A stretch of DNA of 64,000 bases from Leucogyrophana mollusca. Taxonomy: Eukaryota > Basidiomycota > Agaricomycetes > Boletales. The stretch lies in contig MU266364.1 of the NCBI GenBank assembly GCA_021014945.1, positions 62,001-126,000 on the forward strand. The letters are read 5' to 3'. Of the stretch, positions 34,729 through 46,738 are shown one piece after another; positions within the stretch are counted from its first letter, which is position 1, and every line of letters begins with the position of its first letter. The notes beneath the pieces are model-generated. The model was not told the DNA's origin. It searched no databases and worked only from the letters and a program-made list of their open reading frames with translations. A program made the translations under genes and the position numbers.

Positions 34729-37700
34729 ATGGCAGACGCTTACGCCGCTCAGAACCCTTCAATGAGCTCGAATTTCCCGTACGAACGAGACGCGGCAGCC
34801 AGACCTTACCGCGAGAGAGACAGACTGTGAGTGTTCTCAAGTCCCGCTACACCCGCTCCCATCACGACCCAAGCTCACGGTACCCCACGCTGTTTTGCTG
34901 GCGCTTCATATCTGATAATCCGATCCATTCTCTCGTCTCATCGAACCGCCATCTGTCCTATTCCTCTCCACTGGTACTGCCATGCTGCATCTGCGCAACA
35001 GAGAATATGAGCTCAAAGTCAGACAAGAGCCAAAACAAGCGCGCATGTGCGGCGTAGGCGGTAAGCGCCCTCGTGTTCGTATTTGCGCTCTAGTCCATCC
35101 TCTAACTGTCTTGTTTTATGTCCTCGTGCAGCCGACCGACGTCCGATCGACCCACCACCGATCATTCAATTACGCGTGATCGACCCCCAAACACGACAAC
35201 CGCCATCTCCCTCACACCCCGACGCAGACGACGCAGACCCTAACTACGCTCATTCTTTTTTGCAAAACCCATATTACTTCATGTTTGCCAGTCTTGCGAA
35301 GCCAGACGACGATGCAGAGTTGCATTGGCTCAAGGTACAGTCACGTAAAATTTGCGCGGATCCGTCGCAGCGCTGATAAGGACTTTCCCGTGGCATACAG
35401 GACGGAAAGACGAGATGCACCACAGGTTCCGTCGTTTCAAGCCTCTATCACCTCAAAGACACAGAAAACCGTAACGAAGACGCTGGGTTCTTCGTCTTCC
35501 CGGACCTCAGTGTACGTACTGAAGGAAGTTACCGTCTGAAGCTTAGTTTGTTCGAAGTCGTTGGGTAAGTCCTCTGCTTCGCATTCGCCCTTCTTCCCTG
35601 CTTGCCGTGATTGAGCGACTACGCCATCTTTAAATCGCCGACATCTTTCATTTCGATAAATCCAGTTCGTGCTCTGTTTCCTGTTCGTTGCATATCCTGC
35701 GTTTGGACCAGGCACCAATACACAAAACCAAAGCCTGTGATTCCTCGTTTCATCCTGTGCACTCGTGATACCATCTTACCGATTTCTTCTGACGGCGTCT
35801 TTTCTCCGCTCCCTACCATAACCTGAGCTTTCGGACACTGACATCGATACTTCGCCCATACAGAAACAACGTTACGCATTGCAAGTCCATATACTCTGCG
35901 CCATTTTATGTATATACCGCAAAAAAGTTCCCTGGGATGGAAGGTACGCTTACCTCTTCCGGTCGTGGAACAAGCCTGACTGAACGTTCTCGCACTTTGT
36001 CTTGCTCTAATGTTCGTCTTTTCTCAATGTTCGCGTCCTCCTCATCTCACAATGTCCCGTCTTACTGAATTTTTTCCCAACTACAACACACATTGCCATC
36101 ATGCGCCGCGCCACACAGAATCGACTGCCCTATCTTGCTCCCTAGCAGACCAAGGCATCAAAATCCGCATCCGCAAAGACATACGCGTCCGCAAACGCCC
36201 CATCGCCGCGCTCTCCGCTCCGCTCTCTGACGAAGAGCCTCCCTCAGCCACGTCTACCACCCACCCATCCTCAGCCACCTCCACTACCGCACCCGCCACT
36301 ATAGGAGCGGCCACTAAGAAACGCCAGAGGCAGGGCACAGTGAGCAGTATCGTGGAAGAAGGCTCGGTATCACTAGCTGGGTTGCCCGCATGGCCATCTG
36401 CAGCGCTTGACCCAATGTTGGGTGTTGCAAGCGCACCTGGAGGTGTCGAGCTTCCCGGCCCCTCCCACGGTTCATCGGGCACAGGAGGGTCAGCATCGGG
36501 GATGCCTCCGCCAGCCTACGAAGGATCAAGATCTGCTGCCGCACAGGGAATACCGCCTCCACCTGGTGCACAGATGATACCCCCGCCAGCAGGAGCTGCG
36601 TACGATGGACCGAGAGCTGCTGGGTCTAGTATGCCTTCCTCTCAAGCCATGGCCCCTCCGTCTGCGCCTGCTACTACGTACGACTCACAGGGACGAGGTT
36701 ATGAGCGTCCCCCGTATGACGCTCGTTCTTACGATCAGTCTCGCGGGTCCTATGATACTGGACGTGCAACTTATGAGCAAAATCCGAGAGGAGCATACGA
36801 TAGCTCTGGCGCAAGGCCCTCATACGAGCAACAAGGACAGCGTACATCTTACGAGGGACAGCGCCAAGCTTACGGATCCACGTACGATGCCCCTCCATCG
36901 CAACAGCACCCATACCAGGATACCCACGGGCATTACGCCCATGCTCCTCCGCCAACGACTTATCAGCCCCCCCACCATCAGCAACATCCGTCGCCACCGC
37001 ACCAGTACTCGCAACATCAGACTTCGTCGACCCAACATCACGGCCCACAGTACACATCCCCGCCGCGGGGGCCATCCCACTACACTCAGCCGCCTGCAAC
37101 GCACTCGTATGGACCTCCTTCACAAGTACCAGCGCCGTATGCCCAGTCGCAGGGTAGGTACGATTATCCGCCCCCTCAGCAGTCATACGGCGGCAGTGGA
37201 GGTGGGAGCGGGTATTACGACGCGCCTGCGCCTGCTCCAGCTCATTCGGGACCGCCGCCTTCATCTCACCAACAACCATACTACGCTCCCCCACCGTCTG
37301 GATCTCACATCCCTTCGACTCAACAGCATCACCAACCTTCATCCTGGGGCGCTCCACCCCCACCTCCTGCACACGCGCAATCGTATGCGCCCAACCCAGC
37401 TCCGCCGCACGCCACACACTATGACTATCCTCATCAGTCGCAGCAATCACCCTACACCAGCTCTGGAAATGCAGAGTACTACCCTCCTTCGAACTCTCAA
37501 GGACCGGCCCGCGCAGCCTCCCCTGTGCCTTCTCCGCCTTCCAATCGGTACGGATATACGAGCAGCGCAAATAACGGTGGATATTCCCGTCAGCAGCAAC
37601 CGACGTATCCTGGTGGAGGGGGATATAGCGCCGCACCCTCTTCCTCGTCCAGCGACTGGCCTAGTGCCCCGTCCGCCTCGAGTTCAGGGTGGGGCGGAAG

Positions 37701-37947
37701 TGCAGCTACGAACGCAGGCTCCCAGCAACAGCAAGAAATGATTCATCTCGCCCCGCTTCGCCACGCACACCCTTCGTCACCTACGCCGTCCTCACCCGCT
37801 CTTCCGTCAGTAGGTGGCGCGGGAGGATATCCCGTCATCCAGCTTTCGCGTGCGCCGTTTGAGCAGGAGAGTGTCGGTAGAGTCATTGGTGGACCAGGGA
37901 AGAAGAATGTATTGAGCATTGGAAGTATCATCTCAGATGACGTCTAA
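34729..37947 (+). CDS. Velvet-domain regulator with very long low-complexity tail
   Basis: Exons 34729-34826, 35002-35060, 35132-35334, 35401-35564, 35864-35943 and 36119-37947; 810 aa. The velvet domain spans about residues 33-228. It runs from [16 protein letters not shown] through [35 protein letters not shown] and [10 protein letters not shown] to A-K-K-F-P-G-M and [10 protein letters not shown]. Velvet proteins are fungal transcription factors that dimerise and link development with secondary metabolism. The P-P-P-I-I-Q-L and F-P-G-M/A-D-Q-G blocks place it with the VosA/VelB class rather than VeA. Exon 6 adds about 580 residues of Pro/Gln/Tyr/Ser/His-rich sequence with repeated S-Y-D and T-Y-E units, ending [11 protein letters not shown]. 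The 299-nt intron 4 is the longest in the gene. Confidence 0.88.
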
Positions 37948-40005
37948 AGGTAAGCCACTACCGTCTTCATTGTTTGTTCCGGGCTCGTTGCTCACGGTAA
38001 TCTGATAGGCGATTCACAGTTGTGTCTCTACTTATGGATCTTCTCAGTTCGTTCTTGTAAGTCCCATGCTGCTGTTTGATTGATTTGTTTTCGCCATCGT
38101 ATTCCTGTCGTGTTATATCTCGCCCTATATCACCCCACTGCTGTTTTGATTATGTATCTTGTACTTTCGTGCTATATCTCGTTCCAGCGCTGTCTTGACA
38201 TACCCATACTTCTGTATAATCGTTATCTGGATGGCTCCTGATATATCATTGTGGGTATGTTGCTTTGCCAGTTAGTTGCCAGTCATGTGTTTCAGGGCCC
38301 TACGGAGCCGTGTCGCCGAAGTTTCTCTTCTGGGTTCAAAGAACGGGCCCCTGGCTCATGCTGGTATCCCTCATATGTACTGATTTGGTTGATACCTTCA
38401 ACAGCAGTATAGGGGAAATCATTCAAGCACAAGTTAGGAATGCCCCTTCATATGACTTATCGTAACTTACGAATATTTCCTTTCAGTTCCACCAAAGGGA
38501 GCTCATAGCATCCGGTCAATGATGACAAGGATTACGGAGGATGTCGCAATCTATCGCACAGTCATTCGATGAAAGACCAAAGTAGCCTCTAGGTCGGATC
38601 CTGTTGGTGTTCCGTACAGAACCTCCAGTACCGGAGAGTCAGCCTTTCGTCCAGCTGATCGGATTTTTTGCATCCGGGCAGGTATCGTGGACAACGAGGG
38701 CACTAGCTATACCATGCCAAGCCTCGGCCGACCGACCGACATTGAAACGCGGAACAATGTCCACCGGGCCGTCTGGACATTGTAAGCCTCAGTTTCATGG
38801 AATAGGTTCACTTCAGTTCATCCTGAATCTTTCTGATGAGGCTATTTCCGGGATCCCGAATGACTGATGCGGTGGGTTATCGGGTGGTGGGGATGTGAAG
38901 AAATAGAACCGATCTCAAGATTTGCCACAAACCTCGAGTATCGAAGGGCAAGCCTCCAGCGCCAGCGGGACGGGCGTCGTGCCTGTGTGTTGTAAACCAC
39001 CCACCCCAGCCGTCACCTGACCAGCGCGCACCTTTATCCCGCCGCACTGATACCCGCGCAGTCCCACCGGCCACCGTCCCGAATCCGCTATGGGTGCTCG
39101 ACTGTACCAACCTGGGCTATGTCCCTAATCCGGCCGTGGGTTATCGTTTCCAGCCGTAGTCTCCCCCGTCCGTAGAGAAATGGTACAGCAGGCAGGTACT
39201 GCGTGACCCAGTCAAATGAGAGCACCTAACACTGGTACAGTGCTGAATTTACAGTGCGCTAGGTTATGAAAGTCAAAGTCTAATCGATCCAAATCGGGGC
39301 TCCGGGTTACCTTTTTGGGACGCTGAGATGGTTGGGACGTGGAGGCGCTGCGGTTTTGGTCCAAGGTACATCATCAATTGATGCACTCTCAAGTGGTGAT
39401 AGTGTCGAGCGCAAGGTGATGAAATCGAACGCGCAGAAGGCAAAAAGAAATGAGGATGAAATCGAAACAACCCTTGACCTTTTGTAGAGCCCAACGCAGT
39501 CAAGTGACTATGAATCAGCGGCACAACAAAGAGAACGAAGACCAAAGAAAAAGAGATCCCCCGACGACATGGGAAGCCGATAGTGCAGTAGCAAAGTAAT
39601 CACATCTCACTGTCACGCGGCGTGTCCGGGTCCTTGACGCCAGGTACTGTTCTGTGGCAGCGTTCATGAGTCCACGCATTGGGTTGGTGGGGTTTCGGCG
39701 TTGTACTTGTCGGGCACGCTGTTTCGTGACTGCATTGCGAAAACTGTGCACCTTTCAAGTTCACCTGCCCGGATCGTTTTGGTGCTGCAATGCTAGCGAT
39801 CTCGCAGCTCGCGGTACGGATCCTCGATGGCGTCCACTGCGATGGTGGTCTGCGTGATAACAAGATATCTTCCCAATCAATCTTCGAGTGAAGGAGCGGA
39901 TGTAGATTTCTAGGAATCATCTACAAGGCACACTAATTAAAAGAGTGAGTATAACGAGCGGTATAACATGCAAAAAGTGTCGAAGATCAACAACGAACAG
40001 GTGCT
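37948..40005. other. Intergenic region between convergent genes
   Basis: 3' flanks of the velvet gene (+) and the glucanase gene (-). Frames such as 38604-38867 (+) show no motif. The stretch 39490-39605 is a degenerate copy of one at 43765-43875. Confidence 0.5.
39490..39605. repeat. Dispersed repeat, copy A
   Basis: Matches 43765-43875 in the same orientation, including the near-identical block C-G-A-C-G-A-C-A-T...GCCGATAGTGCAG-Y-AGCAA and an upstream ACAAAGAGAA block. Both copies are diverged. Origin is unknown; it could be a transposon relic. Confidence 0.5.
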
Positions 40006-41635
<1,630 letters not shown>

Positions 41636-41681
41636 GACAGTGTGTTGTACCAACGGAGAGTTCAACACAATGGGTGTCGAA

Positions 41682-41689
41682 TTTATATT
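41682..41689 (-). promoter_or_regulatory. TATA-like box of the exo-glucanase gene
   Basis: The minus strand reads AATATAAA about 48 bp upstream of the ATG at 41635. It is a sequence match only. Confidence 0.5.
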
Positions 41690-42377
41690 CGTCCGATTGA
41701 ACTTCTAGACCACCATGATTAATCATCAACGGGTGGGGGACCGAAGACTCGTGGTGGATTGACGGCAGGCATCCGTCACCGCTCTATGAGCAGCCTATCA
41801 TTTGCCTAAGACCTTGTCTGACAAAAGGAGTATCTTGCATGCTGGATCAAGGCTGGATAGTGCGTGTAAGGCGCGACCTTCGGTGGAGTAAGGGATGCAC
41901 TGGCCACGATGTTTTATTCTTCTGCTCGGTTGCACTTTCTTGACAGTGTATTAGGCCTTTTGCGGGGTAAGTACTTTGTATTGTGCACAGTAGGCGGGCT
42001 CACTGCGTATCTATCGTATATCCTCATCGAGTCAGCTCTCGACTATAGGTTCCCTCAACGCAGTGAATGTCTGTGCAGCACTTGGGTTGAAAACGTGAAC
42101 TCAATCTCAGTTCGATGGAGTGCACATCGGAACCGACGTTCAACGGAATGATGGCTCATCGTCATTCGGTTCGCGACGGACAATGAATCTGCCATCAAAA
42201 AACTGTGGCAGGAAAGCTTCCGCCGCCCCTCGGACTCGGCACCGGTAGAACGGGCCGAGTGAGGTAGGGCCTGTTCGCCCGGAGCTGCGCTTCGCTCTCG
42301 CCGCCGTGCGTACGTCAAACCTGGAGTGGAACCCTTTCTCCTGACAAATTTCGCATCATCAACGCACCCGATAGCAA
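41690..42377. other. Intergenic region
   Basis: Upstream flank of the glucanase gene up to the transposon. A short plus-strand frame (41909-42151) has a hydrophobic stretch but no other support. Confidence 0.5.
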
Positions 42378-42385
42378 TGGGTGTT

Positions 42386-42412
42386 AGGACCCCCGAATAT
42401 AGGGGGGGAGGC
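42386..42412 (+). repeat. Transposon left terminal inverted repeat
   Basis: 27 bp beginning AGGACCCCCG and ending in GGGAGGC. It matches both right-end copies exactly in reverse complement. Confidence 0.95.
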
Positions 42413-42677
42413 CAGATTTTTTTTTCCGAGATTTGGCGTTTCATGTCCGGACGAAAAACCCAAAATCTGGTCGATTTTGTCCGGATAAAATCTGGCCTCG
42501 GGCATTCCGAGGCCCATTTTGTCCGGATGGTCAATCAGGCCTCCAAGAAGGTCGAACTTTGTCCGGATCGCTCAATCAGGCCTCCAAGGCGTCGAATTTT
42601 GTCCGGATCGGTCGTACAGGCCTTCAAAAACGCCTAGATACATTAAAAATAGCTCGTAGACATACATAGACAATGAT

Positions 42678-43025
42678 TTAGTGCTCGTCCGCCTCCTTGC
42701 CGCCTTTCCTCGCCTTTATAAGCTCCTTGAGAGCCGCCTGAAGTCGAGGAAATTGTTTTTGCAATTCTATAAAGGTGGAAAGCGCTGACTGGTCCACATT
42801 AAGCACACGGCCGTCCGAAGTGAGCGTCATGGTGCCCGACACCTGGCGCAAGAAGTGATCAGAGGACACATGAGCGAACGTGAACGCCTGAAGAGGAGCT
42901 ACCCGTTGATGCACGGCGCGAAACTGCAGGTGGAATGCGTGTTCGTAAACTTGTGTCGCAAGATACGAGACTGCGCCGATACTTTTCACCTGGGGCTTGC
43001 CATGCAAATAATGTGGGGCTCTCAT
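42678..43025 (-). CDS. Short open frame inside the transposon (unknown)
   Basis: A 115-aa frame from an ATG at 43025, with a basic, acidic-tipped C-terminus (K-A-R-K-G-G-K-E-A-D-E-H). It lies in the central part of the element and could be a relic of the parent element's coding region or cargo. No transposase motif is visible. It may be fortuitous. Confidence 0.25.
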   Translation of the reverse strand: MRAPHYLHGKPQVKSIGAVSYLATQVYEHAFHLQFRAVHQRVAPLQAFTFAHVSSDHFLRQVSGTMTLTSDGRVLNVDQSALSTFIELQKQFPRLQAALKELIKARKGGKEADEH

Positions 43026-43349
43026 ATATTACTGTCATATATTACTCGGAGTCGGCAAGAGACATTGCTTTACATTCGAGTACAGTACAGCATTTTGTAG
43101 TACCTCATGGGGGGCTTTGAGGTTGAATGGAACGTATTACTCTGCTGTGGGTGTATGGGTCAGGCTCCTATGCGCTGAGGGGTACTCACAGCTAGGAGTT
43201 CACGTCGGTCAGTCAGCAGGGGTGGGTGATGTGTCCGGATATAAGATCTGCCCTCGACCGACAGACCCACCCATATGTCCGGACAAAAAATCCGGCCAAA
43301 ATCGCATTTTTGCGCTTTTGTCCGGATAAAAATCCGGCGTCGGCCCAAT

Positions 43350-43407
43350 ATTTCTGAAATTTTGTCCGGATGGCGATCTAGCCTCCCCCCCTATATTCGG
43401 GGGTCCT
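43350..43407 (+). repeat. Duplicated transposon right end, inner copy
   Basis: 58 bp (starting ATTTCTGAAA, ending in the right terminal repeat) are identical to 43476-43533. The two copies are separated by 68 bp. Confidence 0.9.
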
Positions 43408-43475
43408 CGTACATCCCGCCGAGCATTCGGGGTTGTTTGACGGTGTTTGCGTAGCTTAGTCAGCGCTTTCAGCGC

Positions 43476-43533
43476 ATTTCTGAAATTTTGTCCGGATGGC
43501 GATCTAGCCTCCCCCCCTATATTCGGGGGTCCT
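43476..43533 (+). repeat. Transposon right end, outer copy
   Basis: The outer of two identical 58-bp right ends. This is the one abutting the 8-bp target-site duplication. Confidence 0.92.
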
Positions 43534-43541
43534 TGGGTGTT

Positions 43542-44508
43542 GCAATTAATATTTACTGTTGGATCACCGCCGATCGTTTACGAGCTTCCACCCTCTAAAC
43601 ATCCACCAGTAAACCCGCGGCGGGTTCCAGGATATCAAGCTTTCACACAACAGTTCATACACACTACACCAGACAGGCGCCCTATGAGTACTATGTAACA
43701 TAGATGTCTAAAGCACCTGGAATGGAACCGATTCAATCCTTGTATCTGTTTGCTGAACCCCATACATTGTCCAGTGACAATGAGTAGTGATACCACAAAG
43801 AGAAAGAAGGATCGAGAAATTGAATCCCCGGACGACATAAGCCGATAGTGCAGCAGCAAGGTCATCGCGCCCTCCGAGTTGCAAGCAGAGCTCAGAAGGT
43901 CAAGGGCGGCAAAAATTTTATAACCGAAGAATAGAGGCGGTGCCTCCATTATAGTGGTTAAACTATAGAACTACACTTGATCTAAGCCAGAGAGGCCAGA
44001 GTGGTAACAATTCAGGCGTTCGAGCGACGTTTTTATAGCTCCAGAACGAGTCGCACAGACCAGATAAAAGGCGGAATGCTGGATCATTCCCGTTTTGGGG
44101 ATGCGGTAGTGGTGACGCGACAAATTGGTGTGGCTTTGTTTGGCAAGGGCCTCTGAATGAAATAAGGACAAACAACACTGGGCGTCAGGAGTTCCACAAC
44201 TCTCCAAGTAAGCCCTAATTGTAAAGCACTTTTTTCCTCGATGAACCTGATGTGATTGTTCAAAAGTATCCTGGATGAAAAATTCGGCTGTTTTCCGTCC
44301 AACATCAAAGTCCTGAGAGCCTCGGCGGTCAGCATTGGACTACGGTGCTATTACAGTCGATGAGTTCTCTGAGCTCATCCAACATAGTCCACAGGCTCAC
44401 GGTCACCCGCCGATCTGACGGCTTTGGTGGACATGAAGACATACCATTCGAGAGATTAAAAAAAACAAGCTGGAACGTGGGAGATATCGTTTGTGCCTTA
44501 TCTGCAGC
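43542..44508. other. Intergenic region
   Basis: Downstream flank of the PLP-enzyme gene and the transposon. Minus-strand frames at 43963-44335 have no motif. It contains copy B of a dispersed repeat (43765-43875). Confidence 0.5.
43765..43875. repeat. Dispersed repeat, copy B
   Basis: Diverged copy of 39490-39605 in the same orientation. The best-conserved block is GCCGATAGTGCAG around 43841-43853. Confidence 0.5.
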
Positions 44509-46384
44509 CTATAGATTGGATCTCCAAGGATGAAAGGACCACCCTTGGCGGAGCCCAAACGCCTTCTCCAACCGGCGAAGACCAAGCTTCATATATGTAT
44601 ATGTCAGTGCACGGAGTAAAACTATCGACCACTGAGACTCACAAGCATCGTATCAGGTGGTAATGTGAACGTCATCCGAAATCGGGTTGGTATTTGGTCA
44701 TGTGCAACTATCGTGGGCCGCTTTAGAGGCACCATCAACTCGAGGTCTGTTCAAAGCAACCGTTCACAATACATACCAGGAACACGCCATTATCGAGCAT
44801 AATCCTGACACCGTTGTCTACCTTCACGTCGTCGGATGCACCCACGTCACTCAGCCGTTCCAAAAACGGACCAAGGTCCAAGAGAACAAACACCCCAGCG
44901 GAGGCGGGTTCATAACTTGGTTAAATCTCGTCTCAGAGCATTTTGACTATTAAGACAGTGAGTACTCACGAAATCTTGTGAAAATCGCACCAGCTCGCAA
45001 CGCGCTCAAATGCCTTTGTAAGCCTCCTTCTATTTTCCTCTAGGAACCATGTTCGAAACTTGGAATCATTAAGGACAGCAGTCATGATAGAGTCGGACGC
45101 GGAAGAAATGGGTATTGGCCCGAGGGAAGCTCGGATAAGCTTCACCATGTCATCGTTCTGCTGTGAGACAAAGACGCCAACTTTGAGACCCGAGACGCCG
45201 AAATCTTTTGCGGGACCCGCGAGAACATGAATCCGAGAGGGGTCGCAATCAGTCAAGGAGTTAACGTCCATGCTCAGAACAGACTCGAAAGGTATCGGGT
45301 TGGGGACCACCGTCGACGGGAAGACCTCGTTTCCGTACACTTCATCAACCAGCAGGTGCAAGTCAAACTACGAAGGGTAAGAGCTAGCTTCGGGAAAGTT
45401 GAAGAGCATCCTCAGTTCACCTTTTCCGCGAGAGTTGCATATGCTAAAATAGTCTCCTTTGGGTATACTCTGGCAAGGGGGTTGTGTGGGTTACACAAGA
45501 TCACGACTCGGATGCGTGTTCCACTGGCATTGGAGGCTTCGATGGCAGCAGAAGTGTATTTAATGGCAGCCAAAGACAGTGGGTCCACGTCTCGAGGGAT
45601 GTGTGCTGCGACGAGCTTGACTTGCGCATGATATTCACTCTCCCGAGCGAAAGAATCTGACGCCGGTATTACAATTAGTTTGACAACGCCTCAACCCCGA
45701 GAGGCAGGGCGTAACACCCACCATAGTATGGCTAAAGAATGCGGGACTCAGCAAAATCAATGCGAGACATAGTGAATTGATATTGACCGTGGTAATCACC
45801 ACCCCCTCTCCCTCTTCACATGTATGCCAGATAAACTGGGCAAAGATCGCTCCTAGGCCTGGGCCAGTCACTATCTGCTCTGGGGTAATCAATTCTCTCG
45901 GATGAAAGGTCTCGTTGATGTACATCCGCAAAGCTTGTTCGGTGTTCGGATAGAAACCTGACAGCAAGGATACGCCTATCAATTTGATTCATTTTTTAGT
46001 CGGATGTAGAGCATGCACACTAAAATGCGTGGCCTACGATATTTGAGATGAACCGGGTCTAAGTGAAAATGTGAATGAATGTGCTATGACGGGGTGTAAT
46101 CATGGCGGGTCCGGCGATGTTGTGCACACGCAGACTTGCCTGAAGAAGCTCTGGCGTCATAAGGGAGTTTTCAGCGGTAGCCATATTGATGACACCCTCG
46201 GGGTTGTGCTTGGTATCATAGTATTTTCCTGGTATGAAGCTGTCGAATTCGCAAATGAACGGATGAACGTACTCAATAACAGATAGTTCACTAAGAACGC
46301 ATGCATGAGCTTCACTTACAAGCGCAGAGGTACGTTCACGTCGTTATCTAGACGCGCCTGTCCACGGCGTGATAAGCGTGGCAT
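44509..46384 (-). CDS. PLP-dependent aminotransferase, ACC-synthase-like
   Basis: Ten exons: 46384-46334, 46271-46140, 46083-46038, 45975-45788, 45731-45722, 45656-45421, 45367-44970, 44915-44777, 44720-44643, 44586-44509; about 451 aa. Fold-type I class I/II signatures: N-P-E-G-V-I-N-M-A-T-A-E-N, V-T-G-P-G-L-G-A-I-F, I-T-T-P-Y-Y-D-S-F, N-P-H-N-P-L-A-R, L-L-V-D-E-V-Y-G (Asp229, Tyr232), A-K-D-F-G-V-S-G-L-K-V-G (Schiff-base Lys275). These match the fungal branch related to 1-aminocyclopropane-1-carboxylate synthase; the true substrate is open. Intron 2 (46139-46084) is a GC-AG intron with GCAAGT. Exon 5 is 10 nt. The last three introns use AAG acceptors. Uncertain: the end of exon 1 (46334 or 46340) and the acceptor at 44721. 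Confidence 0.8.
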
Positions 46385-46738
46385 CACCCCAGCTGCAGCG
46401 GTGTTTGGGATGGCTCGAATCTTCGTGAATGTGGAGCAAGGGTAGTGAAAACGGGAATGATCAAGCCAGACGGCAGCAAGTAAGACGTACTCTGAGCGTG
46501 GCCTGGCTTATCACTGCCCAGCGATAGCGGCTATCTGTCAAGTCAACGATTGCCCACCTAGCAAGGGTATGACACAATCGATATAATTGTGTCTAGCGCC
46601 CGAGCTAATGCAGTGACACTTTCCCAGATCTTACAGACGCTCAACGAGCGGGCCTGAACTTGAAGAAGTATCGACATGGAAACGGCTCTGAATGGCATTG
46701 TGCGAGTGGTATCCATTCTAAGCCAAACACTCAACCTA
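46385..46738. other. Intergenic region
   Basis: 354 bp between the TDP1 stop and the start of the PLP-enzyme gene, both on the minus strand. It should hold the TDP1 3' UTR and the PLP-enzyme promoter. Nothing else was seen. Confidence 0.6.

Larger units (their letters stand above)
42378..43541. mobile_element. Non-autonomous DNA transposon with 27-bp TIRs and 8-bp target-site duplication
   Basis: The element spans 42386-43533. Its left end (42386-42412) is the exact reverse complement of 43507-43533, and the same 27 bp also occur at 43381-43407. The 8-bp direct repeat TGGGTGTT flanks it on both sides (42378-42385 and 43534-43541), proving that 43533 is the outer right end used at insertion. 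Subterminal regions carry about ten copies of TGTCCGG within T-rich context (for example 42444, 42478, 42520, 42560, 42600, 43274, 43316), typical transposase binding-site clusters. No frame is long enough for a transposase, so it is non-autonomous. Eight-bp duplications fit the hAT and KDZ superfamilies among others; I cannot decide from this copy. Confidence 0.92.

Noticed and set aside
36605..37741. Long overlapping open frames (378 codons plus strand, 320 codons minus strand) within the velvet gene
   Set aside because: They are shadows of the Pro/Gln/Tyr-rich coding sequence; codon composition favours the velvet frame and they lack domains.
45657..45721. Apparent frameshift in the PLP-enzyme gene after P-Y-Y
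   Set aside because: A 65-nt GTGGGT...CAG intron with a CTAAT branch site restores P-Y-Y-D-S-F in frame.
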